From NCBI GenBank assembly GCA_937975765.1, contig CALJUR010000132.1, positions 1-14,269 on the forward strand: a stretch of DNA of 14,269 nucleotides, written 5' to 3'. This document shows, one piece after another, positions 1 to 7,199 of this stretch; position 1 is the stretch's first letter; each line of letters opens with the position of its first letter. This stretch comes from an uncultured Myxococcales bacterium (GTDB lineage: Bacteria > Myxococcota_A > UBA9042 > DTJE01). The position numbers and the translations under genes were made by a program. The notes beneath the pieces are model-generated. The model worked only from the letters and a program-made list of their open reading frames with translations, searched no databases and was not told the origin of the DNA.

Positions 1-2
1 GC

Positions 3-668
3 CGCCTGACTACCCCCCCAAATGGTCATGTGATTTCCGCTCCCGGTAGTAACTGGCGGTCCTGCCCTTCGCAATGTACCCCGATCGACGGCAGCACGGT
101 TTGCTTTTCAACGAGAGACTGTGGACGACTGACAGCGAACGTCTGCCGTGGAGATCACACCTGCGGTCCGGCGAAGGAAGTGGGCGACACCTGCACCACG
201 AACGAGTGTCCGCAGGGATCCGAGTGCTCCTTCGGCGCATGCCGTCGGTTTCTCCCGGCCGGGAAGAACGGCGCGTGCGGCACCGACGAGGCGTTCGGGT
301 TCCGGTCCTGCACGCATGGACAGTACTGCGTCTTCAACGGACAGGCGACGACGGGCGTCTGCGCAAACCTCCTGGCGTCGGGTGATACGTGCGGCAACAC
401 CCTGGAGTGCGGCGAGGGCCTGACCTGCTCGCAGGGGAAGTGCATCGAAGGGAAAGGAACCGGGGATTCGTGCAGTTCGTCCTCCGGGGAGTGTGCCCGG
501 GAACTCCTGTGCATCCAGGGATGGTGCGTGCTGTGGGGAAGCCTGGCCGACGGGGAGGACTGTCGTGCCCAGGCAGAGTGCGAATCGCTAAGGTGCGACC
601 TGGAGACGAACACCTGCTGGTCGCATGCCGATTGGACGGCGGAGATGCTTTGCGAGTTCGGATACTAG
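3..668 (+). CDS. Cysteine-rich secreted protein, 5'-truncated by the window edge
   Basis: The frame is open from the left edge to the TAG at 666-668, so the N-terminus and any signal peptide lie outside the window. A GTG at 30 is possible as a start, but it has no Shine-Dalgarno sequence and no signal peptide follows it, so I treat the gene as partial (about 221 residues visible). The visible part is a chain of small modules of the form G-[DE]-x-C-x(4-6)-C-x-x-G-x-x-C-x(3)-C, for example GDTCGNTLECGEGLTC and GDSCSSSSGECARELLC. At least five copies are present, with even cysteine spacing. Such modules, annotated elsewhere as Dickkopf/EGF-like, are frequent in secreted myxobacterial proteins and are probably disulfide-bonded. 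No enzymatic domain is seen. The next gene, 19 bp downstream, has a module of the same type (CGPKGTCNPGLTCLSGYC), which suggests related roles and possible co-transcription. The first 150 bases are less GC-rich at third positions than the neighbouring genes. The function is unknown. Confidence 0.75.
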   Translation, partial: RLTTPPNGHVISAPGSNWRSCPSQCTPIDGSTVCFSTRDCGRLTANVCRGDHTCGPAKEVGDTCTTNECPQGSECSFGACRRFLPAGKNGACGTDEAFGFRSCTHGQYCVFNGQATTGVCANLLASGDTCGNTLECGEGLTCSQGKCIEGKGTGDSCSSSSGECARELLCIQGWCVLWGSLADGEDCRAQAECESLRCDLETNTCWSHADWTAEMLCEFGY

Positions 669-687
669 GGAGAGGACGAGGCGATAC

Positions 688-2010
688 ATGTCGGTTGCCG
701 GGCAGAGAATGCGACAGGGAACGGCGCGATGGTGGCCGGTCATCGCGGCGGGGATGATCCTGGCCGGATGCGGGGATTCGGGGCCTTCGGTGAGCACGGG
801 CGAGGGCGAGCCCTGCGGTCCGAAAGGGACGTGCAACCCCGGTCTGACGTGCCTGTCGGGATACTGCGTGAACGCGCATCCGGACACGGGGACGGAGACG
901 ACTGGGGACGTGGCGGACGCCGCGGACCCGGGAGAGGTCCGGGACGCGGAGGAGGCGGAGGCGGCGGCGGGGGAACTGCCGGGCGACACGACGGGGGATG
1001 AGACCGACAACACGGTCGCGGAGGTTGCGGAGGGGACGGACCTGCCGGGCGAGGCTGTGGAGGATGCGGAGACGGGGACGGATGCGACAGTCGATGCGTG
1101 CGTGCGGCAGTGCGTGGGACGGCAGTGCGGTGACGACGGGTGCGGGGGAACGTGCGGGACGTGCCCGGGGGCGGGCTTCTGCATCGCGTCGCAGTGCGTG
1201 GCGAACCCGTGCCCGGAGGGCTTCGTGGCGGTGCATCCGGGGACGTTCACGATGGGGTCGCCGGAGGACGAACCGGGACGGTTTGCTGACGAGACGCGGC
1301 ACGAGGTGACGTTGACGCGGGGGTTTTGCCTGAAGGCGACCGAGGTGACGGAACAGGAGTGGGTGGACGCGATCGAGGGGCTGTGGCCACCGGAATGGGG
1401 CCACGAGAGCCTTCCCCGGGTGAACCGGTCCTGGTGGGAGGCGGTGCAGTTCTGCAACCAGTTGTCCCGGAACGAGGGGCTCCCGCCGTGCTACGTGCTG
1501 ACGGGGTGCGCGGACGAGGAGTATCCGTGGGCATCCTGCACGGGGGTGAGGATCGCGGCGACGGATTGCGAGGGGTACCGCCTGCCGACGGAGGCGGAGT
1601 GGGAATACGCGGCGCGGGCCGGGACGACCTCGGCGACCTACAACGGCACGTCGGACGAGGCGCACGCACCGTGCGTGACGCCGAACGAGATGCTGGACCC
1701 GATCGCGTGGTACTGCGGCGACAGCGGGAACCGGGTGCAGGTGGTGGGCGGGAAGGCGGCGAACGCCCTGGGGCTGTACGACATGCTGGGCAACGCGATG
1801 GAATGGGTGTGGGACGCGTACGGGGAGTACCCGGCCGGGACCGCGACGGACCCGACGGGAGCGACGGAAGGCGCGGAACGCGTGGCGCGGGGCGGAAGCT
1901 ACCTGAGCGGCGCGGCGGGCATCCGGGCGGCGTACCGGTACCACACTTCCGACCTGGCGTACGGCCGGGAGAACATCGGCTTCCGCGTCGCGCGAACGAT
2001 CCGACAGTGA
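688..2010 (+). CDS. Lipoprotein with cysteine modules and an FGE/SUMF-type domain lacking the catalytic cysteines
   Basis: This is a 440-residue protein. I chose ATG 688 because GAGG at 678-681 lies 6 nt upstream; the frame is open to 625, but nothing supports an earlier start. Residues 9-28 form a lipoprotein signal ending in the lipobox LAGC (Cys28, next residues Gly-Asp), so outer-membrane anchoring is expected. Residues 43-60 are a cysteine module and 62-137 an acidic Ala/Asp/Glu/Gly/Thr tether. Residues 138-175 are a second cysteine module (CGDDGCGGTCGTCPG), and 179-440 are a formylglycine-generating-enzyme/SUMF1 domain. The family signatures seen are TFTMGSPEDE, EVTEQEW, GYRLPTEAEWEYAARAG, LGLYDMLGNAMEWVWD, RVARGGSYL and NIGFRVART. 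In true FGE the GGSxxC....C segment supplies the two active-site cysteines. Here the aligned residues are Ser407 and Ile412, so sulfatase activation is unlikely. A binding or structural role for the C-lectin-like fold is my inference. No sulfatase gene is nearby. Confidence 0.9.
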   Translation: MSVAGQRMRQGTARWWPVIAAGMILAGCGDSGPSVSTGEGEPCGPKGTCNPGLTCLSGYCVNAHPDTGTETTGDVADAADPGEVRDAEEAEAAAGELPGDTTGDETDNTVAEVAEGTDLPGEAVEDAETGTDATVDACVRQCVGRQCGDDGCGGTCGTCPGAGFCIASQCVANPCPEGFVAVHPGTFTMGSPEDEPGRFADETRHEVTLTRGFCLKATEVTEQEWVDAIEGLWPPEWGHESLPRVNRSWWEAVQFCNQLSRNEGLPPCYVLTGCADEEYPWASCTGVRIAATDCEGYRLPTEAEWEYAARAGTTSATYNGTSDEAHAPCVTPNEMLDPIAWYCGDSGNRVQVVGGKAANALGLYDMLGNAMEWVWDAYGEYPAGTATDPTGATEGAERVARGGSYLSGAAGIRAAYRYHTSDLAYGRENIGFRVARTIRQ

Positions 2011-2061
2011 ACCGCGCGAACCGCGCCTGGATTCCGCCCGGACGCGATGTCCCGGGCCCGT

Positions 2062-2074
2062 CGCGGTACAATCC
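2062..2074 (+). promoter_or_regulatory. Candidate -10 promoter element of the C25 peptidase gene
   Basis: TACAAT at 2067-2072 (five of six matches to TATAAT) sits in CGCGGTACAATCC, 25 nt before the ATG at 2098. No convincing -35 hexamer is seen at 16-18 bp. The same element, at the same 25-nt distance, precedes the M23 gene at 13083, which is the main reason for believing it. The implied 5' leader would be very short, about 18-20 nt, just enough for the GGAGG at 2087-2091. Confidence 0.45.
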
Positions 2075-2097
2075 GTCCGCCCTCGCGGAGGTTGCCC

Positions 2098-3792
2098 ATG
2101 CATGCCCGCGTTTGCCCTTTCCTCCCGGTCGCACTCGCGGCGGCCCTGCTGGCTGCATCCGCCTCGTGCGGGGACGGATCGGATCGGCCGGAACGCGACG
2201 ATGTCGGCGCGGTGGACGTGCCGGTCGCGGACCCGGGAGCGGGGGAAGACGCGGACGCCGACGCGGGTTCGCCGGAACCCGGCGGATTGCCGGACGACGG
2301 GGAAGACGGCACCGGCGACCCGGGGGACGCGAAGGAGGACGACGGCGGGACCGGCGCCCCCGACGCGGCGGACGTCGGGGCGACCGTGCGCGACCGGGTC
2401 GGCGACACCGACCTGCTGATCGTCACCACCGCGGCCCTGCGCGCCCCCTTCGACGAACTGGCCGCGTGGAAGACCCGGAAGGGCATCCCCGCGCGCGTAT
2501 GGACCATGGAGGAGGTGCGCGCCGGCGCCCCGGGCGTGCCCGACGACGCGACCGCCCTGCGGGAGGCCCTCCGGGAGGCCGCGGCCGGGGGGACGCAATG
2601 GGTGCTGCTGGGCGGACGGCCGCCGCTGGTGCCGGTTCGCAAGGTCCACTGCCAGGCATACAACGCGGCCGAGGACGCCACGCTGGACGCGGACGTCATC
2701 GCGGACCTCTACTTCGCGGACCTGGACGGCGACTGGGACGCGGACGGCGACGGGGTCTACGGCGAGCCCGGGGACGGCCTGGGCGACATGGCGCCGGAAC
2801 TCTGGGTGGGGCGTGTTCCGGCGGCCAGCGCGGCCGAGGCGCAGGCCTACGTCGACAAGGTGATGGCGTACGAGCGCAGGCCGGTGGCGGGCTACCAGGC
2901 CACGGCCGTCCTGATGGGCGAGGTCGCGGCCTCCATGCAGGGGATGGTCCTGTGCTCGACCACCGTGTTCGAGAGCTCCATCGCCGACCGCTTCCCGGAC
3001 GACTTCTCCGTCACGAAGATGTACGACCCGGCGTGCGGCGATTTCCCGGACGCCGTCCTGAACTCCGACGCCGCCCAGTTGCAGCTGTGGCAGGCGGGCG
3101 ACCGCCACATCGTCGTGCACCTGGGTCACGGCAACCTCGAAACCCTGGGCCGGATCGACCCCGTGGACTGCCGCGACCGGATCCCGGCGACCACGCGGCC
3201 GGCGGTGTTCCTGACGTGCCAGTGCGACTCGTGCATGTTCGACCAGGGCGACCGCGCCGGGTGCGAGTACTTCCTGACCGACCCGTGGGGCGGCGTGATC
3301 TACATGGGGAACACGGACTTCGGGGTCGGCTTCCCGTGGGAGACGCTGTTCTACGATGCCCTGCTGGCGGACCTGTTCGCGGACCCGGGGACGTCGGTCG
3401 GGCAACGGTTCGCGGACACCCTGGCCACCTACGGGGACGACAGCGGCGGCGACCTGGACGCCCCGGACTCGGACTTCCGCTGGACGCGGTTCACGCTGCA
3501 CCTGATGGCCGATCCCAGCCTGGTGATCTGGACGACGGTGCCGGTCCAGGCGGAGGCCGGCGTGGTCCGCGACGAGGCGGGAGGCGCCTGGAGCGTCCGG
3601 GTGACCGCGGGCGGGCAGCCGGTGGGCGGCGCCACGGTGGCGCTGCACTGGAGCGGGGCGCACCTGTTCGTGGCCCGGACCGGCATGGATGGCGTGGCGC
3701 GGTTCGCGTGGGGCGCCCAGGGGGTACCGGGTGCCGGGGGTGCGCTGACGGTCACGGGGGCGACGATCGTGCCGATCGAGCGGGACCTGTAG
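2098..3792 (+). CDS. C25 (gingipain-type) cysteine peptidase lipoprotein
   Basis: This is a 564-residue protein. ATG 2098 is preceded by GGAGG at 2087-2091 with a 6-nt spacer. The signal peptide (residues 1-23) ends in a weak lipobox ASASC (Cys24). An acidic Asp/Gly/Pro linker runs from 25 to about 98. The catalytic region, about 102-480, has features of peptidase family C25: TDLLIVTTAAL with a following WKTRKGIPARVW strand, the acidic Ca-binding-like loop DLDGDWDADGDGVYGE, ELWVGRVPA, the histidine motif HLGHGN (His344) and the cysteine motif LTCQCDSCMF (Cys374 or Cys376 as nucleophile; the usual pattern is CxxGxF). DPWGGVIYMGNTDFG follows. Residues about 482-564 look like an Ig-like beta domain (GGQPVGGATVAL). 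The family cleaves proteins outside the cell, and the outer-membrane location is inferred. No Por/type IX secretion sorting domain is seen at the C-terminus. The substrate is unknown. Confidence 0.85.
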   Translation: MHARVCPFLPVALAAALLAASASCGDGSDRPERDDVGAVDVPVADPGAGEDADADAGSPEPGGLPDDGEDGTGDPGDAKEDDGGTGAPDAADVGATVRDRVGDTDLLIVTTAALRAPFDELAAWKTRKGIPARVWTMEEVRAGAPGVPDDATALREALREAAAGGTQWVLLGGRPPLVPVRKVHCQAYNAAEDATLDADVIADLYFADLDGDWDADGDGVYGEPGDGLGDMAPELWVGRVPAASAAEAQAYVDKVMAYERRPVAGYQATAVLMGEVAASMQGMVLCSTTVFESSIADRFPDDFSVTKMYDPACGDFPDAVLNSDAAQLQLWQAGDRHIVVHLGHGNLETLGRIDPVDCRDRIPATTRPAVFLTCQCDSCMFDQGDRAGCEYFLTDPWGGVIYMGNTDFGVGFPWETLFYDALLADLFADPGTSVGQRFADTLATYGDDSGGDLDAPDSDFRWTRFTLHLMADPSLVIWTTVPVQAEAGVVRDEAGGAWSVRVTAGGQPVGGATVALHWSGAHLFVARTGMDGVARFAWGAQGVPGAGGALTVTGATIVPIERDL

Positions 3793-3854
3793 GACCGGGG
3801 GGGCGGCAGGCGGCGGGGACCGGGAGGCCCCTTGACCCGCCCGAGCGGCCGCAT

Positions 3855-3872
3855 GCGAACCCGCGGGTTCGC
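3855..3872. promoter_or_regulatory. Perfect 18-bp palindrome before the MBL-fold gene
   Basis: GCGAACCCGCGGGTTCGC is a perfect dyad with no central spacer. It lies in the 95-bp gap between the C25 and MBL-fold genes, 15 bp upstream of the GTG start at 3888. It could be an operator for a dimeric regulator or a small stem near the ribosome binding site. In DNA this GC-rich a chance palindrome is possible, so the functional call is tentative. Confidence 0.35.
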
Positions 3873-3887
3873 GCAGGGGGGGGACGC

Positions 3888-4544
3888 GTGGAACTGGCGG
3901 TCCTGTACGACAACGAGGCGGCCGGGGGATTCGAGGCGGCGTGGGGCTTCGCGTGCCTGGTGCGAAAGGGCGGCACGACGCTCCTGTTCGACACCGGCTG
4001 GGACGGCGGGCTGCTGCTGCGCAACCTGCACCGGATGGGGGTGGACCCGGCCGGGATCCGCGACCTGGTGGTTTCGCACCAGCACTGGGACCACGTCGGC
4101 GGGGTGCCCCAGGTGCTCCACCCGGGGATGACGGTGTGGATGCCGGCCGGCCCGTCCAGGCGCATCGCGGACGAGGTCGCGAAGCGTTGCACCGTGCGCG
4201 TGGTGGAAGGCCCCTGCGAGATCGCGCCCGGGGTCCGCTCCACGGGCCTGCTGGGCGACGGGATCCCCGAACAGTCGCTGGTGCTGGACGTCGCGGGCGG
4301 CCTGTTCGTGCTGACCGGGTGCGCGCACGCGGGCCTGGAACGCATCCTGGCGGCGGCATCCGCGCGGGGAAGCGTCGTCGGCATCCTGGGGGGCTTCCAC
4401 GATCTCGAGAACCTTCGCGTGCTGGACGGGGTGCCAACCATCGTGCCCGGGCATTGCACCCGTCGCAAGCAGGAGATCCTCCGGGAGCATGCCGGGCGGG
4501 CGATCCGATGCGAGGCTGGCCTGGTGCTGCACGTCGACGACTGA
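3888..4544 (+). CDS. Metallo-beta-lactamase-fold metal-dependent hydrolase, COG1237 type
   Basis: This is a 218-residue protein without a signal peptide, so it is probably cytoplasmic. I chose GTG 3888 because the protein then begins MELAVLYDNEA, the usual first strand of this family, and a G-rich AGGGGGGGG tract ends a few bases upstream. Metal-binding motifs of the MBL fold are present: LLFDTG (Asp35), SHQHWDH (His64, His66, Asp68, His69), TGCAH (His147) and the final histidine in PGHCT (His189). The sequence GCAHAGLERIL and the segment GILGGFHDLENL are typical of the COG1237 group. Archaeal members of that group are annotated as dihydropterin-ribofuranosyl-aminobenzene-phosphate synthase; most bacterial members have no proven reaction. 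Cys145 and the GFH motif match the family pattern, so it looks active. The gene ends 38 bp before the next lipoprotein gene. Nothing in the neighbourhood indicates the substrate. Confidence 0.85.
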   Translation: MELAVLYDNEAAGGFEAAWGFACLVRKGGTTLLFDTGWDGGLLLRNLHRMGVDPAGIRDLVVSHQHWDHVGGVPQVLHPGMTVWMPAGPSRRIADEVAKRCTVRVVEGPCEIAPGVRSTGLLGDGIPEQSLVLDVAGGLFVLTGCAHAGLERILAAASARGSVVGILGGFHDLENLRVLDGVPTIVPGHCTRRKQEILREHAGRAIRCEAGLVLHVDD

Positions 4545-4582
4545 GACGGGCGGCTCCGGCGGGCGGGAAGGAGGCGGGCTTC

Positions 4583-5773
4583 ATGACACGCGGTGGTACC
4601 TGGGATCCGGGGATTCGATTCGCGAGGCTTCGGGGATGCCTGGTCCTGTCCGTCTTGCTGGCCGGGGGATGCGGGACCGGTTCCCGGGAGGACGACGCCG
4701 GGGCAGGGGCCGGGGACGTGCGCGAGAGCATCGACGACCCGGGAACGGTCGGGGACCCGGGAAGCGCCGACGACCCGGGGATTGACGCGGGCGACGAGGC
4801 CGTCGATGCCGGGACCGACGCGGCCGGCGAGGGGGTCGATGCCGGGCCTGACGCGGCGCCGGTTTCCTGCCCGGCCATCGAGCCCGCCGTGTCCGCGGGC
4901 GACCTGCAGGGCACCGACCTGGCCGAGGTGTCCGGACTGGTGGCCAGCCGCAGGCACGCCGGGGTCCTGTGGGGGCACAATGATTCGGGCGACACCCCCC
5001 GGGTCTTCGCGCTGGTCCTGCCCGGGGAAGGCGGCGAGGCCGCGGTCCAGGCCATCGAGTACACGCTGAACCGCGGGATGGTCGGCTGGGAAGGCGTCGA
5101 GGACTCGTGGGAGAAGATGGCGGACGACTGGGAGGACATCTCGCTGGGGCCGTTCGCGGGCTTCGGCGGCGACGCGATCTTCGTGGGGGACACCGGCGAC
5201 AACTCCCTGTCGCGCGAATCGATCCGGCTGTACGTGTTCCCGGAGCCCTCCGAACTGGTGGGCGGCGACATCCGGGATGTCCGGTTCTTCGACATCGTGT
5301 ACGAGGACGGCCCCCGCGACTGCGAATCCCTGTTCGTCGATCCGCGGACGGGCGACGTGTACCTGGTCGAGAAGGAGTACGTCGAGGACGTCGCGAGCGT
5401 CTACCGGGTCGATGCGGGGATGCTGGACGGCGCCCACGAAGGCCCGCTGGTCGCGAAGGGCGTGGGTAGGGTCCCGGTGGCGGTTGCGACGGGGGCGGAC
5501 ATGTCGGCTGACGGCGGGCTGCTGGCGATTCGCAACTACGGGCAGTTCGAGGCTCCCGGACTGAACGGCCTCCTGTTCACGCGGGATGCCGGAACGACCA
5601 TCGAGGAGATGCTGGCCTCGCGGGGATGTCCCCTGCCCAATGTCGTGGACGAGCCGGCGCAGGAGTTCCAGGGCGAGACCATCGCGTTCGCGCCCGATGG
5701 CAGCGGTTTCTACACGGCTTCCGAGAGGATCTTCGTGCCCCAGCCCGTCCACTTCTGGGGGCTCGCCCGGTAG
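4583..5773 (+). CDS. Lipoprotein with acidic tether and probable beta-propeller domain
   Basis: This is a 396-residue protein. ATG 4583 follows AAGGAGG at 4568-4574 with an 8-nt spacer. The signal sequence ends in LLAGGC (Cys30), so it should be lipid-anchored. Residues 31-93 form an Asp/Gly/Ala/Pro tether containing DPG and DAG repeats. The folded part, about 95-396, begins SCPAIEPAVSAGDLQGTDLAEVSGLVASR. Its repeated blade-like strands include VLWGHNDSGDTPRVFAL, DDWEDISLGP (181-190), IFVGDTGDNSLSRESIRLYV, DCESLFVDPRTGDVYLVEK and ETIAFAPDGSGFYTASE. This pattern (SGL..S....VLW.HNDSGD, then DWEDI, then VGD.GDN) is known from bacterial secreted proteins predicted to be beta-propellers, some of them annotated as esterase-like phytase or NHL/WD40-like. 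The acidic loops could bind calcium. The true activity cannot be told from the sequence. It shares the lipobox-plus-tether design with the two lipoproteins upstream. Confidence 0.82.
   Translation: MTRGGTWDPGIRFARLRGCLVLSVLLAGGCGTGSREDDAGAGAGDVRESIDDPGTVGDPGSADDPGIDAGDEAVDAGTDAAGEGVDAGPDAAPVSCPAIEPAVSAGDLQGTDLAEVSGLVASRRHAGVLWGHNDSGDTPRVFALVLPGEGGEAAVQAIEYTLNRGMVGWEGVEDSWEKMADDWEDISLGPFAGFGGDAIFVGDTGDNSLSRESIRLYVFPEPSELVGGDIRDVRFFDIVYEDGPRDCESLFVDPRTGDVYLVEKEYVEDVASVYRVDAGMLDGAHEGPLVAKGVGRVPVAVATGADMSADGGLLAIRNYGQFEAPGLNGLLFTRDAGTTIEEMLASRGCPLPNVVDEPAQEFQGETIAFAPDGSGFYTASERIFVPQPVHFWGLAR
4802..4857 (+). repeat. Imperfect 33-bp tandem repeat in the acidic linker
   Basis: GTCGATGCCGGGACCGACGC at 4802-4821 recurs as GTCGATGCCGGGCCTGACGC at 4835-4854, a 33-bp period coding for an 11-residue unit (VDAGTDAAGEG, then VDAGPDAAP). 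DPG-coding copies precede it at 4736-4780. It is a simple coding repeat that probably lengthens the tether by slippage. Confidence 0.7.
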
Positions 5774-5893
5774 GACGTGTTCGTGCGCGACCGTTCGGCG
5801 AGGCATCCGGCCCGATCGTCCGTTCCATCCTGGACGCGTCGCGGACCCGGTGCGAGGATCCGGCCGGCGGCGGGTGCGCCGCGGGAGGTGGGC

Positions 5894-7120
5894 ATGCACG
5901 ACCCGGGGACGGGACGGCCGGCGGACGTGGCGGTGATCGGCGGGGGCGTGGTGGGGTGCGCGACGGCGCTGGCGCTGGTGCGGTCGCGGCCGGGCATCGC
6001 GGTCGAGGTGCTGGAGGCCGAGGACCGCGTGGCCGCGCACCAGACGGGCCACAACAGCGGCGTCATCCACTCGGGGCTGTACTACAAGCCCGGCAGCCTG
6101 AAGGCGACGAACTGCACGGCGGGGCGGCAGGCGCTGTACGCGTACCTGGCGGAAAAGGGCATCCCGCACCGGAAGTGCGGCAAGCTGGTCGTGGCGACGC
6201 GGCCGGACGAGGTGCCGCGGCTGGACGACCTGCTGGCGCGCGGCGTCGCGAACGGCATCCCGGGGCTGCGGCGCGTGCGCCCGGAGGAGATGCGCGAGAT
6301 CGAGCCGCACGCGGCGGGGCTGGCGGGGCTCTGGGTGCCCGAGACCGGCGTGGTGGACTACTCGGAAGTGACGCGGGCCTATGCGGACGACGTCGTGGCG
6401 GGGGGCGGCGCGGTGACGTGCGGGGCGCGGGTGCTGGGCGTGCGCGTCCAGGCGGACCGCGTGGTGATGGAGACGGCGAAGGGGCCGCGGGCGGCGCGGC
6501 ACGTCATCAACTGCGGAGGCTTGCAGTCGGACCGCGTGGCGCGGATGTGCGGCGTGCGGCCGGACGTGCGGATCGTGCCCTTCAAGGGCGAGTACTGGGA
6601 CGTGCGGGCGGAGAAGGCCGACCTGGTGCGGGCGCTGATCTACCCGGTGCCGGACCCGCGTTTCCCGTTCCTGGGGGTGCACTTCACGCGCGGCGTGCAC
6701 GGCGAGGTGCACGCGGGGCCGAACGCGGTGCCGGCGTGGCATCGCGAGGGGTACGGGCCGTGGGCGTTCGACTGGCGAGACGCGATCGACACGCTGGCGT
6801 GGCCGGGGTTCCTGCGGATGGGGTTGCGGTTCTGGAGGATGGGCCTGGCCGAGATGGCGCGGTCGTTCAGCCGGCGCCTGTTCGTGCGCGCGATGCGACG
6901 GATGGTGCCGGAGATCGGCCCCTCCGACGTGACGGCGGGCGTGCCGGGGATCCGGGCGCAGGCGATGGGGCGCGACGGGGCGCTGCTGGACGACTTCGCG
7001 ATCGTGCCGGGGCCGCGGTCGATCCACGTGCTGAACGCGCCGTCGCCGGCGGCCACGGCGTCGCTGGCGATCGGGCGCAGCATCGCGGAACGCGCGGCGC
7101 GGGAGTGGGAACTGGGGTAG
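5894..7120 (+). CDS. lhgO: L-2-hydroxyglutarate oxidase (FAD-dependent)
   Basis: This is a 408-residue protein, close to the usual family length of about 400. I chose ATG 5894 because GGAGGTG at 5884-5890 is well spaced and the FAD motif then falls at the N-terminus; the frame extends to 5777, but the extra residues are arginine-rich and unlike the family. The protein has the dinucleotide-binding motif VAVIGGGVVGCATAL (glycines 16-18 and 21) and an acidic strand end (EVLEAEDRVA). The LhgO signature HNSGVIHSGLYYKPGSLKA (53-71) follows, then KCGKLVVAT, ETGVVDYSEVTRAYA, VINCGGLQSDRVA and VPFKGEYWDV. The C-terminal part PGIRAQAMGRDGALLDDFAI and NAPSPAATASLAIG match the DAO/LhgO fold. The family oxidises L-2-hydroxyglutarate to 2-oxoglutarate at the membrane, passing electrons to quinone. 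The gene is separated by 120 bp from the preceding lipoprotein and may have its own promoter (GAGGAT at 5854-5859 is a weak candidate). No related metabolic gene adjoins it. Confidence 0.93.
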   Translation: MHDPGTGRPADVAVIGGGVVGCATALALVRSRPGIAVEVLEAEDRVAAHQTGHNSGVIHSGLYYKPGSLKATNCTAGRQALYAYLAEKGIPHRKCGKLVVATRPDEVPRLDDLLARGVANGIPGLRRVRPEEMREIEPHAAGLAGLWVPETGVVDYSEVTRAYADDVVAGGGAVTCGARVLGVRVQADRVVMETAKGPRAARHVINCGGLQSDRVARMCGVRPDVRIVPFKGEYWDVRAEKADLVRALIYPVPDPRFPFLGVHFTRGVHGEVHAGPNAVPAWHREGYGPWAFDWRDAIDTLAWPGFLRMGLRFWRMGLAEMARSFSRRLFVRAMRRMVPEIGPSDVTAGVPGIRAQAMGRDGALLDDFAIVPGPRSIHVLNAPSPAATASLAIGRSIAERAAREWELG

Positions 7121-7143
7121 GGGAGGCCGTTGTCCTGATGTAG

Positions 7144-7165
7144 GGCGGGGGCCCCGTCCCCCGCC
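7144..7165. terminator. GC hairpin between convergent genes, probable bidirectional terminator
   Basis: GGCGGGGG (7144-7151), a 6-nt loop CCCCGT, and CCCCCGCC (7158-7165) form a perfect 8-bp stem between lhgO (ends 7120) and the receptor gene (ends 7200 on the other strand). ATTTT at 7171-7175 is the only T-run on the + strand. There is no strong T-tract on the minus side, so the classical intrinsic form is only partly met. The sequence also resembles dispersed GTAGGGCGGGG-type intergenic repeats found in GC-rich bacteria. Confidence 0.6.
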
Positions 7166-7199
7166 ATCGCATTTTCGGGCCCCCGTGCCCCGTCCTGCA

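Noticed and set aside
688..2010. Active formylglycine-generating enzyme
   Set aside because: Both cysteines of the GGSxxC....C site are absent (Ser407, Ile412).
1326..3887. Upstream extension of the MBL-fold reading frame
   Set aside because: The frame stays open over the FGE-like and C25 genes only because stop codons are rare. The family N-terminus starts at the GTG at 3888.
334..5295. 1653-codon open frame on the minus strand
   Set aside because: It lies opposite five well-supported + strand genes, is made almost only of Arg, Pro, Ala and Gly with no domain, and is the expected shadow of GC-rich codon use.
3752..7027. 1091-codon minus-strand frame opposite the MBL, beta-propeller and lhgO genes
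   Set aside because: It has arginine/histidine/proline-biased composition and no family motif, while the opposite strand has recognisable proteins with ribosome binding sites.
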